Shown: positions 21,901 to 33,739, numbered from the stretch's first letter. The stretch: DNA of 64,000 bases from Silene latifolia (GCF_048544455.1 NC_133537.1:151196058-151260057); one strand, 5' to 3'. The notes: generated by a model from the sequence alone, not told the origin. Numbers and translations are program-made.

Positions 21901-22507
21901 TGATTCACATGATAGTGTAGTACGAGTCGGTCTAGTATTCACATGCTAGGACTATGTGTGGTTATATTGTTGTTCACATGATAAGCACGATTGTCTAGCA
22001 TCTATATGCTAAGGCATTGTGTGATTCGTATTCATATTCTTATGTTTACATGTTATATTAATTATGACATTTCGTGGTCGGGAGAACTCGGAGTTACTCC
22101 CCACCGACCGTGGCTTTCGTATTTGTATAAAATGCGATTGACAGGTAGGTGATGCATATATGGGGTACATGGACGAGCTAGCGAGCAAAGTAACCTTGGG
22201 ACCTAGATTGGCTTTATTTTATTGTGACCCTTAAACACTTTTTACGTCACATATATTTTAGGGACATATGTCTCCCTCTTTGCATTTGGTTGTATAATTT
22301 GCTATTCGCGACTTTAGCGATGGTTATGTTGTGAAACTTCTAGTTAGACCTTGTATGTTTGACACCTTCCAATTTGGATATCTTTATAACAGGTTCAGGT
22401 TTTAAAAATTACAGGTTTTTAACCAAATGAACCTATTACAAACATATCCATGCAGTTTTATTCTAGAATTACGTGTTTATTTTTCCGCTTTAAATGAGGG
22501 TGTCACA
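18952..22507 (+). mobile_element. Solo LTR, Tekay-like (3556 bp), inserted in Copia A
   Basis: Begins TGTAACACC, ends GGTGTCACA and is flanked by a perfect 5-bp TGTGG duplication, with no internal region. The termini and several blocks match, in reverse, the Tekay LTR at 56858-59678 (for example the 'cgtggtat...actcgag' block at 21744 and 57544). It is 735 bp longer than that LTR, in part because of the 61-bp repeats at 19880-20165. A solo LTR is the usual product of recombination between an element's two LTRs. Confidence 0.92.
19880..20165 (+). repeat. 61-bp minisatellite inside the solo LTR
   Basis: Units carry GACGGTGTAT followed by CTGACATGTAGGGATTG-like sequence. Core starts are 19911, 19972, 20004 (GATGG variant), 20065 and 20126, giving spacings of 61, 32, 61 and 61, so there is one short unit. 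I do not see this array in the Tekay LTR at 56858-59678. Confidence 0.7.
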
Positions 22508-22513
22508 TGTGGT

Positions 22514-22774
22514 TTAATCTAAGATATAAATTCCATTCATGGAAACTGCTTTGCCATAAACCATTTCATTAAAAGAGAAAATACAGCTATTGTCCTTTAT
22601 TGAAAATAAAAAACCGTCTTTATCAAGTACGGAAACAGAAATAATATTCTTAGATAAACTGGGTACATAGTAACAGTTATATAAATATAACTCAAAACCA
22701 CTCGGGAGCTGGATTACGTATGTTCCCATTGAGACTGCAGCAACTCTTGCTCCATTCCCGACTCGTAGGTCCAC
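22514..22774 (-). pseudogene. pol: Copia A protease C-terminus / pre-integrase region
   Basis: Open for 86 codons (VIQLPSGFELYLYNCYYVP, then KNIISVSVLDKDGF), the conserved segment after the copia protease active site. It ends at a TAA just before the solo LTR, and the frame continues on the other side at 18951. It is separated from gag-protease by stops at 22775-22810. Confidence 0.88.
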
Positions 22775-22810
22775 ATCACCCTTTTAGAGGGGTGTGATGT
22801 TTTTTAGGCC

Positions 22811-23833
22811 CTACAAATGATTACACAGATGAGAACCACAACCAGTATCAAGTACCCAAGTTCCGAAACTTTCATGGTTAATCTCAATCATATGAATATA
22901 AGATGACATACCAACAGGAGTGACGCGGCCTGCTTTTATGTCCTCACGGTACACGGGACAGTTCCTCCTCCAATGCCCATTCTTGTGATAATGGTGGCTC
23001 TCAACGTTACCGCCCTTGCTCTTTGCCTTGCCTTGTGAGCCACTAGTCTCACCAGGCCCACTCTTACCGTTTCCTGACTTCTTAAACTTTGGCTTTCCTA
23101 CAGTTAGGTCGCCGTGAGCTTTGCCCTTACCCTTATTCTTGTTCGAAATCATGAGAACATCTTGCTTCATGCTCCCACTCAATTTCATATCCTTCTTGGT
23201 TTGTACGAGAAGTGAGTGTAGCTCATGAGGACTTTTCTTCATGTCATTTATGTAGTAATTTGCCCTGAAAAGGGCAAAACCATCATGAAGTGAATGAAGC
23301 ATACGGTCAATGACTATGCTCTCACTGATTTTGCAATCAAGTGCCTCCAGTTTCTTGACATTCTCAATCATGTCAAGAATGTGTGGGCTAACCGGTTGGC
23401 TCTTCTGGAGTTTCGCCTCAAAGAAGCGACAGGTATGCTCATAAGTAACGATTCTCGGTGCTTTTGAGAACTCATTAGTGAGCATGGTGAAAATCTTGTT
23501 TGCACCTTGGGCAATGAAGCGTCTTTGCAAATTGGTTTCCATTGCAAAAATGAGTACGTTCTTTATCGCACCCGCTTCCATGACGAAGTCACTATAAGCA
23601 AGTGACTCGTTAGCTCTTGCATTGGGGCCTGGGTTTGGCGGTATTGGCTCAGTCAAGTACTTGAACTTACCGTCAGCAATGGCAGCATTCCGTAATGATG
23701 CCTTCCAGTCCGCAAAGTTGGACCCGTCATTCTTCAGTCGTGTGGACTGATTCATGTGGTCCATGAAAGTTTTGAGCCAGGATTCGCGTGCAAGTGTGGC
23801 ACTTGGCATAGGGATATCATTATTTCCAGCCAT
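22811..23833 (-). pseudogene. gag: Copia A gag and protease N-terminus
   Basis: 340 codons from the ATG at 23833. Residues 1-250 are a copia gag domain (SNFADWKASLRNA near 40; WVLDTGC near the end). The nucleocapsid zinc knuckle, around residues 281-295, reads ESHHYHKNGHWRRNC: the first two cysteines of the CCHC motif are replaced by Ser and Tyr, so metal binding should fail. A basic Lys/Gly-rich stretch precedes it. The protease active site DTG is present, then a stop. A long leader (23834-25773) lies upstream. Confidence 0.9.
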
Positions 23834-25773
23834 TTGTTGTAAGCAGTATTATCAATATAAAACGAATTCTACAATACGAAAAGAAGAAGAAAAACATAAT
23901 AAGCATACTCATCGTTATGATTTAAGTCTAATGCAAAACTGTTATAATGCGAAGACTCAAGCATTTATACAATTGACCTGCCTCAAGAATTATATAAATG
24001 ATCCCAAGACTTAATTATCTGTAAATTGATAAGCCAACCTCTTGGCTAATTCTACTTTTAGAATTCTTGGTTGATAAATTTCTGTAAATTCTATCTATAG
24101 TCCATCATAATCTCGAGAAACTCTTCGGATTATAATGTTGAGGTAAAATAAGTCAACACAAACTACTTACCCAACATAGAAGGGGTCATATGGAGAGTAA
24201 GGTCCTATATGCCTACCGACGAAGAAGGGATTCACAGTTGTTTGTCCTATAAAGACTAGTCTCAATTTTAGTTTTAGAGAAAGATCCCATCAACTTTATT
24301 TTAAAACATTTTAAGTGAACTAATATCTAGCATGCGAGAATGAATAAACTAAGATGATGGCTTAAAATAGTGTGACATCTTTATGTCCATGATAACTAAC
24401 ATCCAAACTTTATGAGTCAATTTTCATGCATATAAGTAGGTGGTTTGGTTTAGGCAGAATATGATGCACTAATTATCATGCGAAGAAAAGCAACAAGAAT
24501 GAAAAACGTAAAACAAAAACAAAGTCCTAGTGTGGCCTATCTACCAAAATGAACATAAATACAAATTTGGAATCCTTCCTAGGACCCAAGAAGCTTGTCT
24601 TGATGTTCCATCTTGGTCAATGTAGCGGGAGTGAGCAATCCAATCTCCATCTTTAGTCTTCTCAAAATTTCAATTAATAAATTACAAAATAAACCTATTT
24701 ACATTCTAATTTCAAAAACATAATACTAAAGAAAACCAAAGGAGATTCGAGATCTCAAAATTACATCAAGATTATGTTTCCATCATTACGAAAACATAAT
24801 CAACTAAGGCCACACTAGGTAATTCCAAATTACAACCGATTGCAAAAATACGTAAATAAACCATTCAACAAATCATACAACTAAATAAAATGCATCAACA
24901 ATAAATTAATCATTCAAGACATAATTCCTTAATTATGTAGAGTAATTTATCCAAACCACCTATTTTAAAATGATCAAAATTATGTGACAATTCCTCAATT
25001 ACTCACAATAATTCCAATCTTAATACACATTAACTTGTAATATGAATTAATCTAACATCATTTTAAACCACTTTAAATTAATTGGGTATCTAAAATTTGT
25101 GAACTTTTTCACAACAAACAATCATACATTATAGATATAATGTATAATAATTATTGGCCAATATGCAACAAAAAAAAACGGAAAAAAAAAATTTTTTAAT
25201 TGCTCTCGGCATTCAGCCCTAAATTTCGAAAAACAAGTTTTTTTTTCTTTTTTTTTTTCTCGAAAACAACCCCTTTTATGTGAACAAATTTGTTTAATGT
25301 TGCTACTATAACAAGATTGGCATAATCATCAATGTTTAATTTAAACATAGATCCAAACTAGATGATTCAATTTAACCTCTTAAAATGAATATCTAAATTT
25401 TAATTAAATCGATTATCTGAATATTTGATTCATCACAATTGATTTGAACATTATTAAATTAATGAATCATGATTCTTAAACAACAATTTACATCATGTAT
25501 GCCAAAACTATATAGCAAAAACAAATGAACATCATCAATCAAAACAATTTCCATTTACATTTCAATTTAATTCTTATTAAATCAAAACATCTACAAATTT
25601 ATCATATTATCATCTTAACATATTAAAACAACAATATCAATAAATCAAAATGGAAACAAGGCATCAAAAACAAAACAAAAACATCTCGGCAAAAAATTGA
25701 TACGGCCGAAATTTTTTTTTTTTTTTGTTTTAATCCATTAATGAAAATCATATAAAATAATTTCGGGGCCTAT
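23834..25773 (-). other. Copia A leader region
   Basis: About 1.9 kb between PBS and gag, AT-rich with several A/T homopolymers (for example 25170-25255 and 25714-25727). No open frame with recognisable domains was seen on either strand. Confidence 0.6.
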
Positions 25774-25785
25774 GCTCTGATACCA
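25774..25785 (-). other. Copia A primer-binding site
   Basis: The minus strand reads TGGTATCAGAGC, the standard initiator tRNA-Met site of copia elements, five bases after the 5' LTR. Confidence 0.9.
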
Positions 25786-25790
25786 CTTAA

Positions 25791-26838
25791 TAGAAATATC
25801 GATATATTTTATTAAGAAAAATTCGGATTATAACGAAATTAAGAAATATGAAATTACGAGTCACAAACGAAATGTATAAAAAAAGAAAAGAGATTAGAAT
25901 TAACCTCCGGTCCTAGCAATTTGGCCTAAGAACAAATATCGAGATCGATATTCTCCTAATCGTTGCACCCAAGATGCTCCGAGAAATGCCTTTTTCTTGC
26001 TAGAAAGAGAACCCTTATTCCTAATAATTTTTAGGGTTTTTGTGATGAGAGTATAGAGTAAAAATTAAGAGAGAAAATTATCCTCCCCTCTCTCCTATTT
26101 AACCGTCCAAAAGGAGAAAAGAGGGGAAGATATTTTTCCTTATTTTTCTACCCTTTAATCGTGTAACAACCAAACAAATAAGGAGAAAATCTTCTTATTT
26201 TAGGTTGTTATCATATTGTATAAAATGTGTATCATTATCAATTGTCATTTATGTCGTCACGTATTAATAAGTCCACACACAACAGTTTGTAGTCGATTTA
26301 CTAATACCGGTCTGTCATCATTTATTATGACAATTTCGTATAATATATACATTAACTATAAATATCGCATATTTATAATTTGCTAATTAAATATAACCGT
26401 TTATGTTTAATTACGAATTAACATCTTAATTCGTTTAAGCTAACATTATATACATTAATTAAATATAACAGTTTATATTCAATTTACGAATTAACAATTA
26501 ATTCGTCTCAGCTGATATTATTTAATTGTATTAAATAATCGACTCATCATCACATTGACTAACCTTTTAATCAAATACATGGACTAACCTTTTAGTCATA
26601 TAAGGCATCAATGTGATTATATTTTCATATAATCACATCTCTCAAACACATCCTTTAGGTGTGACTTTTAGGGACCAGTTGATCACCGCCATCAGTATGA
26701 TAATAACGTCAAACGTCTAGCAAGCCAACCGTTATTAGTAAACGTTAATCAACTGATAAAATACTAAGTATACCCTGTGAACTTATAAGAGATTTATACA
26801 CGTTATCACACTAACTGTGGAGGACACTAGCTCCAACA
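25791..26838 (-). repeat. Copia A 5' LTR (1048 bp)
   Basis: Partner of 14454-15490. The two can be aligned along their full length with scattered substitutions and one short indel. Confidence 0.92.
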
Positions 26839-26846
26839 TTGGGTAT
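26839..26846. repeat. Target-site duplication of Copia A, right
   Basis: TTGGGTAT; see 14446-14453. Confidence 0.85.
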
Positions 26847-29800
26847 GAGGAGTTCGAAGAACAAGTTGAATATGCCATAAGGATGGAATGTTTAATGGAG
26901 GTGGGAGATGTCCCTAGTGAACCTTCAATGGTATAAAGTAAGGTACAAACTCCGACTCTAAAACCCCTTCCCTCAAATTTGAAGTATGCTTACCTTGATG
27001 AGTCTAAAACCAAACCCATGATTGTTAATAAAAAATTTGATGAGAACCAATTGGAAAGTTTGCTTGATGTGTTAAAAGAACATGAAAAAGCTATAGGCTA
27101 TAATCTTGATGATCTTAAGGGAATAAGCCCCAATTTTTTCACGCATAGAATTCATCTACAAGAAGACCATAGGCCTACCATCCAAGGACAAAGGAGACTA
27201 AACCCCCACATTCAAGAAGTTATAAAAACCGTGGTTATGAAATTACTTAATGCGGGAATCATTTATCCTATATTGGATTCTTTGTGGGTTAGCCCCGTTC
27301 AAGGGGTACCTAAGAAAGGAGGTACCACGGTGGTAACAAATGATAAGAACGAGCTAATACCCATAAGGAAGATCACCGGTTGGCGTATGTGTATCGATTA
27401 TCGTAAATTGAATTCCGCAGCGAGAAAGGATCATTTCCCCCCTACCATTCATTGACCAAATGCTTTAGAGGCTTGCCTCTAACAAATTCTTTTGCTACCA
27501 TGATGTGTACTTGGGATTCTTCCAAATCCCGATACACCCGGATGACTAACACAAGACTACTTTCACATGTCCCTACGGTACTCTTGCATATAGGAGAATG
27601 CCTTTCGGGCTATGTAATGCCCCCGCCACTTTCCAAAGATGCATGATGAGTGTCTATTCCGACTATTTAGAAACCATAATAGAGGTTTTTATGGATGATT
27701 TTAGCGTTTATGGAAAAGACTTTGATTCTTGTTTGCATAACCTTTCTCTTGTATTGCAAAAGTGTGAAGATGTTAGCCTTGTCTTGAATTTGGAAAAGTG
27801 TCATTTTATGGTCAATGAAGGTATTGTCTTGGGTCATTTAATCTCGGAAAAGGGCATCGAAGTTGACAAGGCCAAAGTTAAGGTGATAGAGAAAGTCCCA
27901 CCTCTCGTGAATGTTAGAGGGGTGAGGAGCTTTCTCAGTCATGCGGGGTTCTATCGCCGTTTTATAAAAGATTTTTCCAAAATCGCGAAACCCCTTACTC
28001 AACTTTTGCTTAAGGATGCCCAATTCCAATTCACTAATGAGTGTGTTGAAGCTTTTGATAGAATCAAAGAGGCACTAATTTCAGCACCAATCATCCAACC
28101 ACCAAATTGGGAACTACCATTTGAGATCATGTGCGATGCAAGTAAATACGCCGTTGGAGCGGTTCTTAGCCAACGGGTAGGAAAGGCTTTGCATGCTATA
28201 TATTACATAAGCAAGACTCTTGATGCCGACCAAGTAAACTATGACACCACGGAGAAGGAACTTCTTGCCATTGTCTATGCATTAGACAAATTCCATTCCT
28301 ATTTTCTTGGATCAAAAGTGATTGTTTTCTCGGACCACCTTGCTCTTAGACATCTCTCGATAAAGAAAGAAGCAAAATCAAGATTGTTGAGGTGGATTTT
28401 GCTACTCCAAGAATTTGATTTGGAGATAAGGGATAAGAAGGGAGCCGAGAATGTGGTAGCAGATCACTTGTCAAGAATTCGATTCCAAGATGATGAGGGA
28501 GAGACACCAATCAATGACTCTTTCCCTGATGATATTTTGATGGCCATCCATTCACAACTCGAGAAACACACAACACCATGGTTCGCCAACTATGCTAATT
28601 ACATTGTGGGAGGAGTTCTTCCCCCAAATTTGAACTACAATCAAAGAAAGAGATTCTTGTTTGAAGTGAAGAGATACTTTTGAGACGATCCCAATCTTTA
28701 CAAGGAATGTAGTGATGGACTTTACCGAAGATGCATACCCCAATGGGAAGTTCATGGTGTTTTAGAGGGATTTCATTCATCACCATATGGAGGACATCAT
28801 GGAGCACGAAGAACAATTGCTAAAGTCCTTCAATTGGGTTTCTTTTGGCCTACCATGTTTGAAGATGCTAGAGAATTTATTCTCCATTGTGATCCTTGCC
28901 AAAGAACCGGAAACATTTCTTGGAGAAATGAGATGCCACAACGAGGAATATTGGAAGTAAAAATTTTCGATGTATGGGTAATTGACTACCAAGGACCGTT
29001 TGTATCATCTCAAGGAAAGAAGTACATTCTTGTAGCCGTCGATTATGTATCAAAGTGGGTAGAAGCAATTGCTACTCCAACCGATGACGCCAAAACGGTT
29101 ACTAAACTTCTCAAGAAAGTAATCTTTCCAAGATTCGGAGTACCTATAGCAATTATTAGTGATGGAGGGACACATTTCCATGAAAAGAAGCTCACATCTC
29201 TTTTGACAAAGTATGGTGTTCAACATAGAACCGGCTTGGGATACCACCCTCAAACAAGCGGTCAAGATGAAGTTTCGAATAGAGAGATCAAGCAAATTTT
29301 TGAGAAGGTTGTTAACAAGGCTCATAAGGATTGGAGCTTGAAGCTTGATGACACCCTTTGGGCTTATAGGATGGCCTATAAGACTCCCATATGAGCCTCC
29401 CCTTACAAGCTAGTCTATGGAAAGGCATGCCATTTACCAATTGAGTTAGAGTACAAAGCCTTTTGGGTAATCAAAGCTCTCAACCTTGATCTTAAGCTAA
29501 GTGGTCAAAAGAGGATATTGTAAATTCAATAGTTAGAAGAATTCCGACTACACTCCTACGAAAATGCAAAGATCTACAAGGAAAAAACCAAATTGCTTCA
29601 TGACAAGAGGATTAGGCAAAAAGCCTTGCACAAAGGAGACAAAGTCCTCTTATTCAACTGCCGATATAGACTTTTTCCGGGAAATTTAAACTCAAGGTGG
29701 ATGGGTCCTTATGTAATCACCAAAGTGGGAAAATATGGAGACTTTGAGATAAAGTCGGAGGATGGAAACAAGTTCAAGGTCAACGGTCAAAGATTGAAAC

Positions 29801-29865
29801 CGTACTATGAAGGAGCATTCATAGGAGAAGTAGAGGTCACCCGCCTCGAACCTCTCCCACCATGA
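26847..29865 (+). pseudogene. pol: Athila A pol: RT, RNase H and integrase, main copy
   Basis: RT starts near 26979 (LKYAYLDESK; WRMCIDYRKLN). After a frameshift near 27450, shared with copy 1, it carries [13 protein letters not shown] and FMDDF (about 27690). RNase [16 protein letters not shown] and [14 protein letters not shown]. Integrase: zinc finger His pair near 28780 and CDPCQ near 28890. The catalytic core keeps all three acidic residues: Asp in [10 protein letters not shown], Asp in IISDGGTHF, Glu in SNREIKQI. The C-terminal module RWMGPYVI ends at 29865. Stops: TGA 28681 (Trp in copy 1), TGA 29392, TAA 29521 and TAG 29530. It was probably close to functional before a few point mutations. 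Confidence 0.92.
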
Positions 29866-30149
29866 TAAGACCATCAAATGAGAGAGTTTGGTGGAGTCCT
29901 CCCTAAACCACCACTTATAAATATACTAAACCTTCTTACTTGTATTTTATTGCATTTGCATTTAAATTTCCCATAGTATGATTTTGCCATGAGAGATGGT
30001 GAGGGAGTGCTACAAATCTTGTTTGATGAATGAAGGATATGACGATTCAAGTGTGGGGAAGCATCCTTGTCAATGAATGAAATAAGAAAAAAGAAGAGCA
30101 AAAAGGAGGAATCCCCACGAGCAGACCTAAGGTCGTGGGAGATAAAGAG

Positions 30150-30580
30150 GATCCGAGCGTCCTCAGAGACGATCCGAGCATCCTGACATCGGGACGTGGG
30201 TGCTGGAGGACTTCAAGATATGGGAAAAAGTCTTGTAAGAGAATCTGTGCAGATCAGCATCAGGACGCTCATCCTCAACCTAAGGACGCTCGTCCCACTA
30301 TCGAGCCGCGCGGCCTGGGAAGTTCCAAACTGATGATATTTCGCTGTAAGAAAATATGCACGTCCCAGACACGAGACGAGCGTCCCAGAAAGAATCCGCT
30401 CGAGCCGAGTTGAAGCCGTGTGTCTCAGTGTTGTTTTTGCTATTCCAGAATTCGCTGTAAGGAAACCTGCGCATCCCGAGCCTGATCCGCGCGTCCCTAC
30501 CTGCTCGTGTTATTTCTCTACAAAACAGAAAACGCCCGTCTCGACTGCGAGCCGCGCGGATCCCTCTCGTGCTACTCTTC
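30150..30580 (+). repeat. Degenerate GATCCGAGCGTCC-type array in Athila A internal region
   Basis: GATCCGAGC starts at 30150 and 30171 (21 bp apart). Related words then recur: GGACGCTCATCC and GGACGCTCGTCCC (30262-30297), ACGAGCGTCCC (near 30374), GATCCGCGCGTCCC (near 30485) and GCCGCGCGGATCCC (near 30552). These match the LTR array word or its near-complement, forming a G+C-rich island in AT-rich sequence. Confidence 0.6.
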
Positions 30581-30733
30581 TACTTTCGACAAGTTACTCT
30601 TCCCTCAACCACACATATCAAGACACCTCATCCCTCTCTCCTCAATAAAACATAGAATCCTCTCCCAAATGCTCAAAACACAACAAAAACACCCATTTGC
30701 ATCTCCAAAACAAAAAGACCCAAAACCTAGGGT

Positions 30734-31003
30734 TTGAAGGGATCTCAATTGAAAAGATTAATCTTTATCTCATTCAAGCAAAATCTCAAGATCTACTTTC
30801 AAGATGAGACCAAGGGGATCCCTACCAAAAAAGAAGAAGAAAAGCAAGGTTCAAGTTCCAATGTTGATGATGAAAATGGTGAGTCCTACGAGTCAATGCA
30901 GGTGGATGATGAAGAAGATAATGAAGAAATTGATGATGCATGTGATGATGATGATGACGGCAATGATGCCGGTGATGAGGATGTCGCAATGAGCGACAAT
31001 TGA
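30734..31003 (+). CDS. Small acidic ORF in Athila A 3' region, function unknown
   Basis: 89 codons. The C-terminal half is almost entirely Asp/Glu with Met and Asn, encoded by GAT/GAA repeats at 30900-30990. An alternative frame from 30804 begins MRPRGSLPKKKKKSK, which looks like a basic N-terminus. No known domain is recognised. It could be a remnant of the second ORF that some Athila elements carry, or chance coding in a trinucleotide-rich stretch. Confidence 0.3.
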   Translation: MKGSQLKRLIFISFKQNLKIYFQDETKGIPTKKEEEKQGSSSNVDDENGESYESMQVDDEEDNEEIDDACDDDDDGNDAGDEDVAMSDN

Positions 31004-33087
31004 GGGTTGACAAGGCTATTTGGAGGATACCGCACATGCGGGGTTGATTACTTGATTTCAACCTATTCCATTGTGAGTTTCCTACACCTCCTTTAGCTTT
31101 GTCTCTATATCATGTTTTTAATCTTTATCTTGAGTACTTGTCTTGAGTCCTAGCAACATTTAAATGACTCCAACCTCGGTTCCATTGAGGTGTCTCATTT
31201 TGTTCCCGCTTTGAAAATCCAAAATGACAATTAGGATTCATGCATTGCATCCTTTCCTTATGCATGAACTCCCCCTATTTTTACACTAGAAATAGTGTCT
31301 TACTTGGTTTGGGGAAGTTCAAACACAAGGGATGTGAGTTAATTCAAATTATCTCTCCGAACAATAGAAAGCATGCATCATATAGAATAGATTAGAATGC
31401 ATCACTTATGTATATATGTCCTATAGTTTGCATATTAATGTAGAAATCATGCATTTTCATTTAGCTTGCATTGCATAATTTCCTATCAATTTGGCCATTG
31501 AGGACAATGCCCATACTAGTGTGGGGATGGGAAATTCTAACTTCACTTTTAAAATCAAAAATGATAAAAATTGAAATTTTTTGAAAAAAATCAAAAATAT
31601 GTTCGTTTATTTCATAAAAACAAAAACCATAAAAATTTGAAAAATTTAAAAATCCAAAAATATGTTCTTTCCTTTGTAGTGTAGAATTATATATAGTGTA
31701 TATACTTGTGTTTGTTTGCCCTCTTATCACATTGGATTGACTACGCCAAGTCCGAGGCATGAGGAATATGAAGACCGCATGGTATGATCTTTCCAATTTC
31801 CTTTTTCCTCTCTATGTTAATGACTATGTGGCTATATTTTGATTGATGCGGTACAAACCAATGTGATCTTAGGAGTTGTATATAGTTTATTTGGCATACT
31901 AGTTGATAGAAGCATATGCATTAGGTTGTATAAATGTTAGTTGCATCATGGCATGTAGTTGCATTTTAGGAAAAAATTTGCAAAAACATCTATTTGGGAA
32001 ACTTGACAAGTGTATATAAGGCCCTTGTAGATACTTTTTATTCTTGAGACTTTGCTCATTAGAATACCTCTAAAACACCCTAGGATGTGTCATGCTAGTA
32101 TCCTTTGACCTATGGACTAAGGCCTAGTCAAGAGTACCTTGTGATGTGATGACTCCTTGGCTACCGTTTATTCCAAGGTGACCATTGAAACCATGCAACC
32201 ATCTTCCACTTCTATCATCATTTCTGTCAACAAAAAGGGAATAGGCACAAAAAAAAATTATCCACTTGAGTTCAAGTACCAAAATGAAAATCAATAAGTT
32301 TGCAAATTGCATCAAAGAAAAGAGGGGTACAAAAATAAGAACTCCTATGCTTCTAATAAAAGCACCCTCGTTACAAATTGGGGTGACTTTGAAAATGTTC
32401 AAAAAATGCAAAAGTTGAAAATTGTCAAAGCATCAAATTGCCAAACATCAAAGAAATGGCAAAGAAAATTTTTCTCAAAAGTGTCAAATGCCACAAGAAA
32501 TTGGGGGGAATAACAACATCAAAAGCAAACTCCCATTATGAAACTCAAAATCTATGATCCCTTTTTCCATTGAACCCACTTTTGTGCATGGTAGAGAGGG
32601 GACGACCCTTCTTCTTGTCTAGGCAAGAGGGGGAATTTCACGATCCTACAGTGTTTCTAACATCATAGGGAGTCTACTCTTGACAAAAACATTTAGCAAT
32701 TGAGGACGAAGGTACCCTAGCTTGACACAACTTGAAGGTGATTTATTGGTATCCTTCTAGGCTTAGTAACTTGAAGAAACCATATCTATAATGGAGTGTA
32801 TACCTTTAGATTGCTTTCCTTCTAGATAATTTCCACCACTTAGATGAGGAAAGTGGCTATTATTTGTAGATGCATCCATTACCTTCTTTTGTGTGCTTAA
32901 TGATTGGATGTATCGCCATTTTGGAAAGTCTCACCTTGCCTTACAAGAAGGCATCTTACCTCATGGATGTCTTGTTGTTAGTTGAAGGGGAGGAGTGAGA
33001 CCCGCTAATTGTCTCATATCGGCTATATTAGTAGGTTATTTTAAATAAAGATCATAGTTTTACTCACCTCTTTACTCGGGACGAGCA

Positions 33088-33111
33088 AAGGTTCGGTTTG
33101 GGGATGTTTGA
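33088..33111 (+). other. Athila A polypurine tract region
   Basis: The segment ggttcggtttggggatgttt lies directly before the 3' LTR start. A very similar tract, on the other strand, precedes the Athila B LTR at 49061. Confidence 0.6.
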
Positions 33112-33446
33112 TGTGACTCATATTTGAGCACATTTAGTCCCCAAATTAACCTCGTTCCCATGCTTTCTAGTATATATTAAGGTCATTTCTTATCTTTAGT
33201 TTCCCAATTTGCATATTCTTCAAGGTTTTGTGTCCTTGGTAGGAGAGGATTGCTAACCTTGCATTTATGGAGCAAAATGGAGCTAAATGGATTGCATCTA
33301 ATGACCAAGCATCGAAGAGCAGACCGATACTAGAGGCCTAAGCAAATAAATAGACTGAAATGGGCAATGATGAAAAGATCCTTGCATCCCCAACACAATC
33401 CTCGCGGATTGTTAAGGAGACAAACAAGAAAACAACTCCGTCTAAC

Positions 33447-33560
33447 GATCCGAGCGGCCCGAGCTCAGGACGAACATATCAGAGCAACGATCCGAGCGTC
33501 CCGGATCTAGATCCGAGCGTACCACAGGCATGATCCGAGTATCTCCTGGACGATCCGAGC
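33447..33560 (+). promoter_or_regulatory. Phased GATCCGAGC array in Athila A 3' LTR
   Basis: Word starts at 33447, 33489, 33510, 33532 (ends GAGT) and 33552: spacings 42, 21, 22 and 20, as in the 5' LTRs. Confidence 0.65.
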
Positions 33561-33731
33561 AGATCTTCTTATAGGACAGCACATGCTTCAGATGAGGACG
33601 AGCGGATCCTGGTGGGAGTTGTAAGCATGATCCGCGCATGTCCCTCGGGAGTTGCATTTCCTTAAGCTTCGCTTAGGGTCTTAATAGTCATTTAAGCCCT
33701 TAGTAACCCTAATCCTTGTACTTAATTCTAG

Positions 33732-33739
33732 TATAAATA
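33732..33739 (+). promoter_or_regulatory. TATA box of Athila A 3' LTR
   Basis: TATAAATA in the same context as in the 5' LTRs. Confidence 0.65.

Larger units (their letters stand above)
14454..26838 (-). mobile_element. Copia A, complete Ty1/copia element inserted in Athila A
   Basis: On the minus strand: 5' LTR (26838-25791), PBS, leader, gag, protease, integrase, RT, RNase H, 3' noncoding, PPT, 3' LTR (15490-14454). The domain order integrase before RT is the copia hallmark. Both LTRs and target duplications are present. Without the nested solo LTR it is about 8.8 kb. Its LTRs differ by roughly 2% plus a short indel by eye, so it is a fairly recent layer. Its proteins nevertheless carry disabling changes. 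Confidence 0.93.
9640..28946. repeat. Large direct duplication, copy 2 (interrupted by Copia A)
   Basis: Counterpart of 388-7428. Relative to copy 1 it has lost 96 bp in the Tat1 LTR and a net 56 bp in the Athila A 5' LTR, and has gained Copia A (14454-26838). It continues beyond the repeat into the rest of Athila A on the right and the rest of Tat1 pol on the left, so copy 2 carries the more complete elements. Confidence 0.9.
29866..33087 (+). other. Athila A 3' noncoding region
   Basis: 3.2 kb between integrase and PPT. It holds a degenerate copy of the LTR's GATCCGAGC array (30150-30580), a small acidic ORF (30734-31003) and otherwise AT-rich sequence with A-rich runs at 31540-31640 and 32250-32520. 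Athila elements often have an env-like ORF here; no membrane-spanning ORF of that kind is visible. Confidence 0.65.
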
